Below are positions 17,410 through 26,938 of a DNA stretch of 64,000 nt, piece by piece. The position numbers were made by a program, and so were the translations under genes. The notes under the pieces are model-generated. The model searched no databases. It was not told the origin of the DNA and was given only the letters and a program-made list of their open reading frames with translations. The stretch comes from Bacteroidia bacterium (GTDB lineage: Bacteria > Bacteroidota > Bacteroidia > Bacteroidales > GWA2-32-17). The DNA lies in NCBI GenBank assembly GCA_016218155.1, contig JACREQ010000002.1, positions 1-64,000 on the forward strand. The letters run 5' to 3'. Every line of letters begins with the position of its first letter. Position 1 is the first letter of the stretch.

Positions 17410-17432
17410 ACGTAAAAACACCTGTTTTACGT
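17410..17432. repeat. Perfect hairpin ACGTAAAA-N7-TTTTACGT
   Basis: An 8-bp perfect inverted repeat in the 87-bp gap between the asparagine synthetase-like gene and the glycosyltransferase gene, ending 30 bp before the latter's start. No T-run follows, so it is not a classic terminator; it could be an operator or an RNA hairpin adjusting expression inside the operon. Confidence 0.35.
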
Positions 17433-17462
17433 ATTAAGTACATATCATACTGAACCATTAAA

Positions 17463-18662
17463 ATGAAAAGAATTTTACGTATTGTAAATAGATTTAATTT
17501 AGGAGGACCAACATACAACGCAGCTTACTTAACAAAATATTTAAGTCCTGAATATGAAACAATGTTAATTGGAGGGATTAAGAATGATGATGAGGATAGT
17601 TCAGAGTATATTCTTGATCAGTTAGGCATTAACTCAGTTATAATTCCCGAGATGCGTAGATCAATTAACGCATTTCAGGATGTAGCTGCTTACAATAAAA
17701 TTAAGAAAATAATTAAAGAATTTAAACCAGATATTGTTCATACACATGCTTCAAAATCAGGAATGTTAGGCAGAAGAGCAGCATTTAGTATGAAAGTTCC
17801 TGTTGTAGTTCATACATTTCATGGACATGTCTTTCATTCATATTTCAACTTGCTGAAAACTAAAACTTTTATAACTATTGAGAGAAGGTTGGCTAAAAAA
17901 TCTTCTGGAATTATCGCGATTAGCGATATTCAAAAAGAAGAGCTTTCAAAAATTTATAATATAGCCGAACAATCAAAAATTACAGTTATACCTTTAGGAT
18001 TCGATCTATTAAGGTTTCATGAGAACCAAGAAGAAAAACGAAAAATATTCAGAGCTGAAAATCATTTAGATAATGATGAAATTGCAGTAGGAATTGTAGG
18101 CAGACTTGTTCCAATAAAGAATCATTCCCTTTTTGTCGAAGCTATTGCAAATGTAAAAAAGAGTACAGGGAAAAAAATACGAGGTTTTATTATTGGTGAT
18201 GGCGAATGTCGTACCGAAATTGAAGATTTAGCACATAATTTAAATTTGGTTATAAGTCCAAATGGAACAACTACTTTAAAACCTGATATTCGTTTCTCAA
18301 GTTGGATGCGAAAAGTTGATTATGCATATGCAGGACTTGATATTGTCGCACTTACGTCTAATAATGAGGGAACTCCTGTTAGTTTAATTGAAGCTCAGGC
18401 ATCAGGACGACCAATTGTATCAACTAATGTGGGTGGAATTTCAAATATTGTAATTCCTGGAAAAACCGCATTGTTATCTGAAACAGGTGATAATCAAACA
18501 TTTTATAAAAATTTAGAGACTTTGATTCAAAATCCGGAACTAAGAAATTCTATGTCTGAAAAAGGATGGGATTTTGTTAAAAGTAAGTTTCATTATTCAA
18601 GATTAGTTGAAGATACTGCCAAATACTATGAAAAACTTTTATTCGAAAAATCAAGATATTAG
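17463..18662 (+). CDS. GT4-family glycosyltransferase
   Basis: 399 residues, GT-B fold. Transfers a sugar from a nucleotide-sugar donor during polysaccharide assembly on the cytoplasmic face. Marks: glycine-rich N-terminal RIVNRFNLGGPTYNAA, DIVHTHASKSGMLGRRAA, GIVGRLVPIKNHSLF at the start of the donor domain, and the C-terminal NNEGTPVSLIEAQASGRPIVS motif with the E-x7-E pair typical of retaining GT4 enzymes. Lies in the polysaccharide locus. Sugar specificity cannot be told. Confidence 0.88.
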   Translation: MKRILRIVNRFNLGGPTYNAAYLTKYLSPEYETMLIGGIKNDDEDSSEYILDQLGINSVIIPEMRRSINAFQDVAAYNKIKKIIKEFKPDIVHTHASKSGMLGRRAAFSMKVPVVVHTFHGHVFHSYFNLLKTKTFITIERRLAKKSSGIIAISDIQKEELSKIYNIAEQSKITVIPLGFDLLRFHENQEEKRKIFRAENHLDNDEIAVGIVGRLVPIKNHSLFVEAIANVKKSTGKKIRGFIIGDGECRTEIEDLAHNLNLVISPNGTTTLKPDIRFSSWMRKVDYAYAGLDIVALTSNNEGTPVSLIEAQASGRPIVSTNVGGISNIVIPGKTALLSETGDNQTFYKNLETLIQNPELRNSMSEKGWDFVKSKFHYSRLVEDTAKYYEKLLFEKSRY

Positions 18663-18694
18663 CATTCTTAAATCGTTAATATTTTTAAAATTTG

Positions 18695-18702
18695 TATTTT
18701 TG
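18695..18702 (+). promoter_or_regulatory. Possible -7 element before the export gene
   Basis: TATTTTTG fits TAnnTTTG, 37 bp before the start at 18740. The 77-bp gap before this gene leaves room for a second promoter within the locus. Confidence 0.3.
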
Positions 18703-18739
18703 GCAGCAAATAAGCGAAAGAATTAATTAAAACTACCTT

Positions 18740-19498
18740 GTGAAAATACTGCAAAGAAATAAAATATTACAAATTATTGTTCTGTTTGTTGTTTGTATTT
18801 CAGCATTTTCGTGTCGTACTATTAACTCAAACGAAATGTTTAAAACAGATCCTGAATTTAAATATTCAGAATTTAAACCTTCAGAAAAAGAATACAAAAT
18901 TCAGCCTTTTGATAAATTAGATGTTAAAGTTTTTGCAAATGATGGCTTTAAACTGGTTGATGTTTCGCAAACAACAGCTCAATTACAAACCAGTATGTCG
19001 TATTCGGTTGAATACGATGGGCTTGTAAAATTGCCAACTATTGGAAGAGTTCAGATTGCCGGACAAACTATTCGCGAGGCTGAAAAATTGTTGGAAAACA
19101 AGTATAAAGAATTTTTTGTTGACCCATTTATTTTAATTTCAGTTACAAATAAAAGAATCATAGTTTTTTCAGGAGGTTCGGCAGCAGGAAAAGTATTACC
19201 TTTAAATAACGAGAATTATACTCTTATTGAAGCTATTGCAGAGTCAGGTGGTATTACAGATTTTTCAAAATCACATAAAATTAAATTATTACGAGGCGAT
19301 TTAAATAATCCTGAAGTATTTCTATTTAGTGTCAGAGATTTAAAAGATATGAAAAGTGCAAATTTTCTTCTTCAGGCAAACGATATAATTTATGTTGAAT
19401 CGAGACCAAAATATGCATCAAGAGTTATTTCAGAAATTTCTCCATATATTGGCTTGTTAACAAGTGCTTTATTTATTTACGGATTATTCTTAAAATAG
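18740..19498 (+). CDS. Wza-like polysaccharide export lipoprotein
   Basis: 252 residues, start GTG. Signal peptide with lipobox-like AFSC (Cys about 25). Outer-membrane translocon component for capsule or exopolysaccharide: Poly_export domain at about residues 55-140 (YKIQPFDKLDVKVFANDG, GLVKLPTIGRVQIAGQT) followed by a SLBB domain (VFSGGSAAGKVLPL, LIEAIAESGGITDFSKSHKIKLLRGD). The C-terminus is a hydrophobic segment (ISPYIGLLTSALFIYGLFL), matching the single alpha-helix that spans the outer membrane in Wza. It lies 4 bp before the kinase gene, its usual partner. Confidence 0.9.
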   Translation: MKILQRNKILQIIVLFVVCISAFSCRTINSNEMFKTDPEFKYSEFKPSEKEYKIQPFDKLDVKVFANDGFKLVDVSQTTAQLQTSMSYSVEYDGLVKLPTIGRVQIAGQTIREAEKLLENKYKEFFVDPFILISVTNKRIIVFSGGSAAGKVLPLNNENYTLIEAIAESGGITDFSKSHKIKLLRGDLNNPEVFLFSVRDLKDMKSANFLLQANDIIYVESRPKYASRVISEISPYIGLLTSALFIYGLFLK

Positions 19499-19502
19499 AA
19501 AA

Positions 19503-21929
19503 ATGGAGCACAAAAACATACCGATACTTAACGAGAAGTTCGACTTTAATATTTTTGTACAGGTTTTTAAAAGAAGTATTTTACTTTCTATTTTAGTTTT
19601 TATTGCTGCGGGTTTTGGAGCATTTGCTTATCTAAGGTACACTCAACCAATCTATAAATCTTCTTCTATTATTCAGTTGAAAAATGAGAATACAACTGCA
19701 AATAAAGTTTTAAACCTTACAAGTGCTGTTGAAGAAATTAACAGTATGCAAACTATTGAACTTGTAAGGTCGAAAGAATTTTTAAAAAGAACATTTAACA
19801 AGCTACCTTTAGGTATTAGTTATTATTCTCAGGGTACATTTTTAGAAAACGAGCTTTATAGGGCAACCCCATTTACCGTTGATTTTCGTGTTGCTAAAGG
19901 TAATTTATATAATGTGCCGATTTATATCTCTTTTAACTCAAAAGGGATTGCTTTGCTAAAATACACAATTAATGATAAATCAGTAGAAAAAGAGGTTAAT
20001 CCTAATACATGGAGCGATATTGGAGGCTTTGAAATAAACCTGCATATAAGTGACTTAGCTGCAATTAATGCTCAAACTGAAAAAGTAAAATCCGAATCAT
20101 TTTATTTTACAATAAATGATACGGAATCAGTATTTAAAAAATATAGCAGTCAGCTTGAAGTTACTTTACTTAATGCAGAAGCAAATACTATTCAGATTTC
20201 TTTTACTGATAACAATGCTCAAAAAACAAGTGAGATGGTTAATACCATTGCCGAGGAATTTATTAAATACGATGTAGAGAAAAAGAAAGAAAGTTCACAG
20301 AAAATATTAGATTTTATTGAAGTTCAGAATGATATTATTTATCACCAACTTGATAGTATTGAAGGATTATTAATGCAATTTGGTGTTAAGAATCAAGTAA
20401 GAAGTGATAAAGATGGTGCTGTGTCGGGTGTTGATAGGTATGCAACACTTTTGTCAAGAATTGAGGAAGAAATTGATAATGTAGAGGTAGAAATATCTTC
20501 ATTAAAACAAGTTTTAGATGAAATTGCAAAAGCTCCAAATATTAAAGTTTATGATTTAATTTCATTATTACCTTCAAACAGCGATGGTATATTAATTAGT
20601 TTATTAAATCAGATGCAAACTCTTATTTCGCAAAGAGATATTTATTTAAACAATCAGACTCAAAATAGTTTTCAAATTAAAGTAATTGAGAAGCAGATTG
20701 AAACCCAAAAACAAACTTTAATTGATCTAATAAAATCAAACTATAACAGAGCAATCGACAAAAGATTAACACTTACAAAAAAGCTTACAGAGTATGAAAT
20801 AAAAGTATATGGAAATACTTCTGCAATGGATCTTGATTTTTTAAAAATAAAAAGACTTTACACCATAAATGAAGAATTTTATAATAAGCTTTTAGAAAAA
20901 AAGGCTGAATATTTAATATCTCAGGCCGGTTCAATAAGTCAGAATACTATTTTAGAAAATTCTGTTGTTCCTTCAACACCAATTGCACCGTTAAGAAACT
21001 CAATAATTATTCTTTTTATGGTAGTTGCATTGGTTTTAAATGCAAGTATTATTATTTTAAGATATTTACTTTATAACGAGATAACATCACCTGAAGATAT
21101 TAGATCTTACTCTGAAGTACCTGTTGTTGGCGTTGTGCCGTTATATAAAACTAAACTCCCTGTTTCACAGCTTCTGGTTGACGTTAAGCCAAATTCAGTT
21201 TTTTCAGAATCATTCAGGTCAATTCGATCAAGCCTGGATTTTCTAAAAAACATTGAAGGATCTAAAACAATTGCAGTTTCGTCAACAATTAGTGGCGAAG
21301 GAAAAACATTTATAGCACTAAATCTTGCAGGAATTTTTGCAATTCAGGGCAAAAAAGTAATATTACTAGACTTAGACTTAAGAAAGCCTCGTTTTCATTT
21401 ATGCTTTAATACTGATAATAGTAAAGGATTAAGCACAATTCTTATTAAGAAAAATACAATTGAAGATTGTGTAAAAAGATCTAAAATAGCTAATCTGGAT
21501 TATATAACTGCAGGACCAATACCTCCAAACCCTTCCGAGTTAACAGCAAGTAACGATATTGCTGTTCTGATAGAGACATTAAAGCAAAAATATGATGTGA
21601 TTATAATAGATACTCCACCTCTTGGACTTGTTACCGATGCTCTTGATATTTTTAAAACATGTGATTTCCCGATATATGTTATTAAAGCAAATTATTCTAA
21701 GCGGGCATTCTTATATAATCTAAACCATCTTTTAGAAGAAAAACATATTTTAAATCTCTCTGTTGTAGTAAATGGTATTGATTTGGAAAAATCAAGATAC
21801 GGAGGATATAACTATGGTTATGGATATGGTTACGGTTATGGCAACACAGATTACCATACAGATTATTATGACGATTCTGAAAAGAAAAAGAAAAAGGGAT
21901 TTGTTGCTAAAATTATTTCCAAGTTATAA
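19503..21929 (+). CDS. Wzc-like polysaccharide co-polymerase/bacterial tyrosine kinase
   Basis: 808 residues. Inner-membrane protein that controls chain length and export. N-terminal membrane helix (about residues 25-50) and Wzz domain, a long coiled-coil periplasmic part, a second membrane helix near 500, then the cytoplasmic BY-kinase: Walker A SGEGKT at about 597-602, Walker A' VILLDLDLRKP, Walker B VIIIDTPP near 700. The C-terminal tail after about residue 764 carries 10 tyrosines in 26 residues, alternating with glycine, the cluster that is autophosphorylated in this family, followed by a lysine stretch. No cognate low-molecular-weight phosphatase gene is present in the locus. Confidence 0.92.
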   Translation: MEHKNIPILNEKFDFNIFVQVFKRSILLSILVFIAAGFGAFAYLRYTQPIYKSSSIIQLKNENTTANKVLNLTSAVEEINSMQTIELVRSKEFLKRTFNKLPLGISYYSQGTFLENELYRATPFTVDFRVAKGNLYNVPIYISFNSKGIALLKYTINDKSVEKEVNPNTWSDIGGFEINLHISDLAAINAQTEKVKSESFYFTINDTESVFKKYSSQLEVTLLNAEANTIQISFTDNNAQKTSEMVNTIAEEFIKYDVEKKKESSQKILDFIEVQNDIIYHQLDSIEGLLMQFGVKNQVRSDKDGAVSGVDRYATLLSRIEEEIDNVEVEISSLKQVLDEIAKAPNIKVYDLISLLPSNSDGILISLLNQMQTLISQRDIYLNNQTQNSFQIKVIEKQIETQKQTLIDLIKSNYNRAIDKRLTLTKKLTEYEIKVYGNTSAMDLDFLKIKRLYTINEEFYNKLLEKKAEYLISQAGSISQNTILENSVVPSTPIAPLRNSIIILFMVVALVLNASIIILRYLLYNEITSPEDIRSYSEVPVVGVVPLYKTKLPVSQLLVDVKPNSVFSESFRSIRSSLDFLKNIEGSKTIAVSSTISGEGKTFIALNLAGIFAIQGKKVILLDLDLRKPRFHLCFNTDNSKGLSTILIKKNTIEDCVKRSKIANLDYITAGPIPPNPSELTASNDIAVLIETLKQKYDVIIIDTPPLGLVTDALDIFKTCDFPIYVIKANYSKRAFLYNLNHLLEEKHILNLSVVVNGIDLEKSRYGGYNYGYGYGYGYGNTDYHTDYYDDSEKKKKKGFVAKIISKL

Positions 21930-21931
21930 TC

Positions 21932-23011
21932 ATGATTTTACAATTTAATCACATATTGCTTGCTATTTATTTTTTTGTATTACTTGTTGTTACATTTTTG
22001 ATACATCAGTTTTTATTTAAAAAATCAACAAAGTACAATATAAGAAAAGCAAACCTTAATGGTATTAGATGGAGTAGCCAAACAAAACCAGTCTCTGGAG
22101 GAATTACATTTTTTGTCTCCCTTTTAATTTCTGCAATAGCTTATTTGCTTTATCAGGATAATATTTTATCTATCGAACCCAAATATATTTATATTGGAAT
22201 TGTACTAGCTATTTCATTTTTAATGGGACTGGCTGATGATATGATTAGTACTTCACCCTTACTAAAACTTGCTATTCAGGTTGCATGTGCTGTAATACTA
22301 ATAAGAGGTGGAGTATTTATAGAAATATCTTCCAATTTTTATTTTAATATATTTTTTACAATTTTTTGGATTACAAGCATTATGAATTCAATAAATATGC
22401 TTGATAATATGGATGCAATAACTTCTACAATTTCTATTACTGTAATAATTGGTCTTATTTGTCAGAATATTTTGATTGGAGGAAGAGAACTTGACCTGAT
22501 AATTTTCTTAGCATTATTCGCTTCATTATTAACATTTATGAAATTTAACTGGCACCCTGCAAAGATGTATATGGGAGATAGTGGCAGTCAAATGCTCGGG
22601 GCTTTTTTAGGAACTTTTAGTATAATTTATTTTTGGAATAGTCCTGTTAATATTAATATTCATCCTTCTGTTTTTCATGTATTTGTTATTTTTCTGATTT
22701 TCTTAATTCCTATTATTGATACATCTACTGTAACTATAAATAGACTTTTAAAAAAGAAATCTCCATTTGTTGGAGGCAGAGATCATACTACGCATTTTCT
22801 AAGTTATAGAGGAATTTCGGAACCAAAGATTGCAAGGTTGTATTTTTTAATAAATATTATTTCTGTTGGCTTATCAATACTTATATTAAATACAAACGAA
22901 CAAATTTCATTTTGGTTATGTGTATTTTCGTTAATCTATGGTATCTTTGCGCTCTTTATTTTATATGTAAATACTCGTATCACAAAACCTGTTGAAATTG
23001 AAAAAGATTGA
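21932..23011 (+). CDS. WecA/TagO-like undecaprenyl-phosphate glycosyl-1-phosphate transferase
   Basis: 359 residues with about ten membrane helices. Starts polysaccharide synthesis by moving a sugar-1-phosphate from a UDP-sugar to undecaprenyl phosphate. Catalytic motifs of the MraY/WecA family are all present: GLADDM, NMLDNMDAI, the KMYMGDSGSQMLG metal-binding loop and the GGRDHTTHFLSYRG loop. Starts 2 bp after the kinase stop. The next gene begins inside its 3' end. Confidence 0.9.
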   Translation: MILQFNHILLAIYFFVLLVVTFLIHQFLFKKSTKYNIRKANLNGIRWSSQTKPVSGGITFFVSLLISAIAYLLYQDNILSIEPKYIYIGIVLAISFLMGLADDMISTSPLLKLAIQVACAVILIRGGVFIEISSNFYFNIFFTIFWITSIMNSINMLDNMDAITSTISITVIIGLICQNILIGGRELDLIIFLALFASLLTFMKFNWHPAKMYMGDSGSQMLGAFLGTFSIIYFWNSPVNINIHPSVFHVFVIFLIFLIPIIDTSTVTINRLLKKKSPFVGGRDHTTHFLSYRGISEPKIARLYFLINIISVGLSILILNTNEQISFWLCVFSLIYGIFALFILYVNTRITKPVEIEKD

Positions 23012-24038
23012 TAATAATCGCTTAAAGCAATTCTGGATTAAATTAGCCTCAACATTTACTGCACTTTGTTTATTATGGTTAATGATAAGTCTGTTTAGTT
23101 TTTCTGGACAAAAAACTGAATCTCCTGAAGACAAAAAATATGTGGAGGAATTTAATAGTAAGTATGCTGTTTTTGCTATAGAATTTCCTGATAATTTAAC
23201 ATTTGCTGGCGAGAAGGTACCTCTAGAATATTTTGATGTTTATGAAAATCTAGATCGTGAGTTTTTAATTAATACATATTGGCATTCTCAAGCATTTCTT
23301 TTTATTAAACGTGCATATAGATATTTTCCTATTATAGAACCTATTCTTAAAAAGAATGGAGTACCTGACGATTTTAAGTATTTGTGTGTTGCAGAAAGTG
23401 GATTGTCTAATGTTGTAAGTCCTGCCGGAGCAACCGGATTTTGGCAATTTATAAAATCAACCGGACAAAAATATGGGCTAGAAATTACAGATGAAATTGA
23501 TGAGCGCTATAATTTAGAAAAATCTACTCAGGCTGCATGTAAATATCTTAATGATTGTTATGTCTATTATAAAGATTGGGCATTGGTTGCAGCCTCTTAT
23601 AATGCCGGAATGGGAGGGGTAGATAACCAAATAAAAAAACAAAAAGTTACTTCATATTATGATTTAATGCTTAATGAAGAAACGTCGCGTTATGTTTTTC
23701 GAATTATTGCAATTAAAACAATAATGGCAAATCCTAAAAATTATGGATTCCATTATAGAAAAAAAGATCTTTATCCTCCCATACCTACTGATAAATTAAT
23801 AATTGATACTTCTATTACCGATTTAGCAAATTTTGCATTGCTAAAAGAAGTTAATTATAAAATGTTGAAATATTTTAACCCTTGGCTACGTCAAAATACA
23901 CTAACTGTAACACAAGGCAAAAAGTATATTCTACAGTTACCAAAATCTGGCTATCGCGATTTAAATAAAATTTGGGAAGACTCCGGATTGCTTAACGAAG
24001 AAGTTGTCGATACTTCAACAATTAAAAAACCTGAATAA
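22992..24038 (+). CDS. Membrane-anchored lytic transglycosylase (SLT domain)
   Basis: About 348 residues. Cleaves peptidoglycan glycan strands. After an N-terminal membrane anchor (TFTALCLLWLMISLF) comes the lysozyme-like domain: catalytic Glu135 in CVAESGLSNV, SPAGATGFWQFIKSTG, and ASYNAGMGGVDNQI. MltD-like but without LysM repeats; the last part (about 260-348) is unassigned. No ATG exists before the anchor, so a TTG start at 22992 or 22998 is used, overlapping the upstream gene by 14-20 bp. Its coupling to the polysaccharide locus suggests it opens the cell wall for the export complex; inference. Confidence 0.85.
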   Translation: MKLKKIDNNRLKQFWIKLASTFTALCLLWLMISLFSFSGQKTESPEDKKYVEEFNSKYAVFAIEFPDNLTFAGEKVPLEYFDVYENLDREFLINTYWHSQAFLFIKRAYRYFPIIEPILKKNGVPDDFKYLCVAESGLSNVVSPAGATGFWQFIKSTGQKYGLEITDEIDERYNLEKSTQAACKYLNDCYVYYKDWALVAASYNAGMGGVDNQIKKQKVTSYYDLMLNEETSRYVFRIIAIKTIMANPKNYGFHYRKKDLYPPIPTDKLIIDTSITDLANFALLKEVNYKMLKYFNPWLRQNTLTVTQGKKYILQLPKSGYRDLNKIWEDSGLLNEEVVDTSTIKKPE

Positions 24039-24052
24039 ATTCTGATAAAGTG

Positions 24053-26938
24053 ATGATTGATAAGCTTGCTGTTAGAAGGCAGGAAAATATTGAAGTTTCA
24101 GGAGCAAGAGTTCATAATCTGAAAAATATAAGCCTTGTAATTCCTCGTAACAAATTAACTGTTATTACAGGTTTAAGTGGAAGTGGAAAATCTTCTTTGG
24201 CTTTTGATACAATATATGCCGAAGGTCAGAGAAGGTATATTGAAACATTTTCTGCCTATGCAAGAAATTTTCTAGGAAACCTTGAACGACCTGATGTTGA
24301 TAAAATATCAGGACTTAGTCCGGTTATAGCAATTGAACAAAAAACAATAAGCAAAAATCCAAGATCAACGGTTGGTACTACAACAGAAATTTATGATTTT
24401 CTTAGATTACTATATGCTCGTGCATCTGAAGCATATTCATATGTAACCGAAGAAAAAATGGTAAAATATTCCGAAGTTCAGATTAATGCTCTAATTAACG
24501 AACAATTTACAGGAGAAAATATTACTATTTTAGCCCCGTTGGTAAAAGGGCGTAAAGGTCATTATCAGGAGTTGTTTGATCGTTTAAGACGTAAAGGTTT
24601 TTTGTATGCAAGAATTGATGATGAAATAAAAGAACTTAAGTTTGGTTTAAAAGTAGATCGCTATAAAGTTCATAACATTGAACTTGTAATTGATAGAATT
24701 AAAGTTTCCGAAGAATCAGAAAAACGTTTACGCGAGTCGGTGCAAATGGCAATGAAGCAGGGTAATGGCGTATGTATGATTCTAACAAAGGAAACTGAAA
24801 AAGTCAGATATTTTAGTCGCTCATTTATGTGTCCAACTAGTGGAATTTCATATAATGAACCTGCACCTCACACTTTCTCATTTAACTCACCTCAAGGTGC
24901 TTGCCCTCATTGTGGTGGATTGGGTCGTTTTTCAAGAGTTGATTTAAATAAGATAATTCCTGATAAAACTCTTTCTATTGCCAGAGGTGCTTTTGCTCCT
25001 TTGGGTAAATACAGAAGTTCGTTAATTTTCTGGCAACTTGAAGCTATTGCTGCAAAATATGATTTTTCTTTAAAAACTCCAATTAGTGATATTCCCGAAA
25101 ATGCTTTAAATGTTGTATTGTATGGTTCAGGTGAGACTTTCAGGTTGCAAGGTAATTATCCGGGAATATCTTCAAATTATATTATAAATTGGGAAGGTCT
25201 GGTAAATTATATATTGAATCAGCATCATGAATCTACTTCGCAAAAAGCAAAACAATGGTCAGATGATTTTGTAGTAAATGAAGTTTGTCCCGATTGCAAT
25301 GGCGCTAGGCTAAAAAAAGAATCTCTTTATTTCAGAATTGATGGGAAAAATATTTCTGAATTATCCCAGATGAATTTATCCGATTTATATGAATGGCTTA
25401 ACAATATAGAAGATAGAATTTCTCAGAAACAGTCAATAATTGCCCGCGATATTTTAAAAGAAATTCGCAACAGATTAAAATTTATTCTTGATGTTGGGAT
25501 TGATTATTTAAACCTTAACCGCCCTGCTGCTTCCTTGTCTGGTGGCGAAAGTCAGAGAATCAGACTTGCAACACAAATTGGTAGCAGGCTTGTAAATGTA
25601 CTGTACATTCTGGACGAACCAAGTATTGGTTTGCATCAAAGAGATAATGAAAGATTGATAGAGTCTTTAAAACAATTAAGGGATGCCGGTAATACCATTA
25701 TAGTTGTTGAGCACGACAAGCAAATGATAATGTCTGCTGATCATGTTATTGATATGGGACCTAACGCAGGAATAAATGGTGGAGAGATTGTTGCTGAAGG
25801 AACGCCTGAAGAAATATTAACTCAGGGTGGTTTGACTGCTGACTATTTAAGTATGAGAAAATTTATTTGCGTTCCAAATCCAAGACGCAAAGGAAATGGA
25901 CATTCAATTATTTTATCTGGTGCAACAGGTAACAATTTAAAAAATGTTGAAATTAAAATTCCTTTAGGAAAATTAATTTGTGTGACAGGGGTTTCTGGTA
26001 GCGGAAAATCAAGTTTGATAAAAGAAACTTTACAACCTATATTATCCAAACATTTTTTCAGAGCTTTAAAGAACCCATTACCATATAACAATATAAAAGG
26101 ATTAGAAAATATTGATAAGGTAATTGAAGTAGATCAGTCACCAATAGGAAGAACTCCACGTTCTAACCCGGTAACATACACTCAGATTTTTTCTGATATA
26201 AGAAAGTTGTTTGAACAGATGCCTGCCTCAAAAATTCGTGGATATAATGCCGGAAGATTCTCATTTAATGTTAAAGGAGGTCGTTGTGAAGGTTGTGGAG
26301 GTGCCGGTGTTAAAACAATAGAAATGAATTTTTTGCCTGATGTGTATGTTTTATGTACTGATTGTAATGGAAAAAGATATAATCGTGAAACATTAGAAGT
26401 TAGATACAGAGGTAAATCAATTAGTGATATACTTGAGCTTAGTGTTAAACAAGCAGTTGAATTTTTTGAAAATATTCCTGCAATTCATAATAAATTAAAA
26501 GCACTTAATGATGTAGGCTTAGGTTATATAACATTAGGACAACCATCCACAACACTTAGTGGGGGTGAGGCTCAAAGAATTAAACTTGCTTCAGAATTTA
26601 CAAAAAAGGATACTGGTAAAACTTTATATATTCTTGATGAACCAACAACAGGACTTCATTTTGAAGATGTAAGAATATTAATGAATGTATTAAATAAACT
26701 AGCAGATAAAGGAAATACAGTAATTGTAATAGAACATAATTTAGATGTAATAAAACAGGCAGATTATATAATAGACATGGGACCGGAAGGTGGAACAAGG
26801 GGAGGACAAATTGTTGCAGTAGGAACACCTGAGGAGATTGCAAAAAATGAAATTGGATTTACTGCACGATTTATAAAAGAAGAACTTAACCTTCATAAAA
26901 AATTAACGTATCAAAAAAATAAATGTTTTGAACTATGA
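24053..26938 (+). CDS. uvrA: Excinuclease ABC subunit A
   Basis: About 961 residues from ATG 24053 (a GTG one codon upstream is possible). DNA damage recognition ATPase of nucleotide excision repair. Two ABC ATPase modules: GLSGSGKSSLAFDT and GVSGSGKSSLIKET Walker A, signature LSGGESQRIRLA and LSGGEAQRIKLA, Walker B YILDEPSIGLH and YILDEPTTGLH. Zinc modules CPDCNGARL and CEGCGGAGV...CTDCNGKRY are intact. The first module reads C260-P-T-S263 ... CPHCGG, so one of its four cysteines is Ser, which may weaken zinc binding there. Overlaps the next gene by 4 bp. Confidence 0.95.
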   Translation: MIDKLAVRRQENIEVSGARVHNLKNISLVIPRNKLTVITGLSGSGKSSLAFDTIYAEGQRRYIETFSAYARNFLGNLERPDVDKISGLSPVIAIEQKTISKNPRSTVGTTTEIYDFLRLLYARASEAYSYVTEEKMVKYSEVQINALINEQFTGENITILAPLVKGRKGHYQELFDRLRRKGFLYARIDDEIKELKFGLKVDRYKVHNIELVIDRIKVSEESEKRLRESVQMAMKQGNGVCMILTKETEKVRYFSRSFMCPTSGISYNEPAPHTFSFNSPQGACPHCGGLGRFSRVDLNKIIPDKTLSIARGAFAPLGKYRSSLIFWQLEAIAAKYDFSLKTPISDIPENALNVVLYGSGETFRLQGNYPGISSNYIINWEGLVNYILNQHHESTSQKAKQWSDDFVVNEVCPDCNGARLKKESLYFRIDGKNISELSQMNLSDLYEWLNNIEDRISQKQSIIARDILKEIRNRLKFILDVGIDYLNLNRPAASLSGGESQRIRLATQIGSRLVNVLYILDEPSIGLHQRDNERLIESLKQLRDAGNTIIVVEHDKQMIMSADHVIDMGPNAGINGGEIVAEGTPEEILTQGGLTADYLSMRKFICVPNPRRKGNGHSIILSGATGNNLKNVEIKIPLGKLICVTGVSGSGKSSLIKETLQPILSKHFFRALKNPLPYNNIKGLENIDKVIEVDQSPIGRTPRSNPVTYTQIFSDIRKLFEQMPASKIRGYNAGRFSFNVKGGRCEGCGGAGVKTIEMNFLPDVYVLCTDCNGKRYNRETLEVRYRGKSISDILELSVKQAVEFFENIPAIHNKLKALNDVGLGYITLGQPSTTLSGGEAQRIKLASEFTKKDTGKTLYILDEPTTGLHFEDVRILMNVLNKLADKGNTVIVIEHNLDVIKQADYIIDMGPEGGTRGGQIVAVGTPEEIAKNEIGFTARFIKEELNLHKKLTYQKNKCFEL

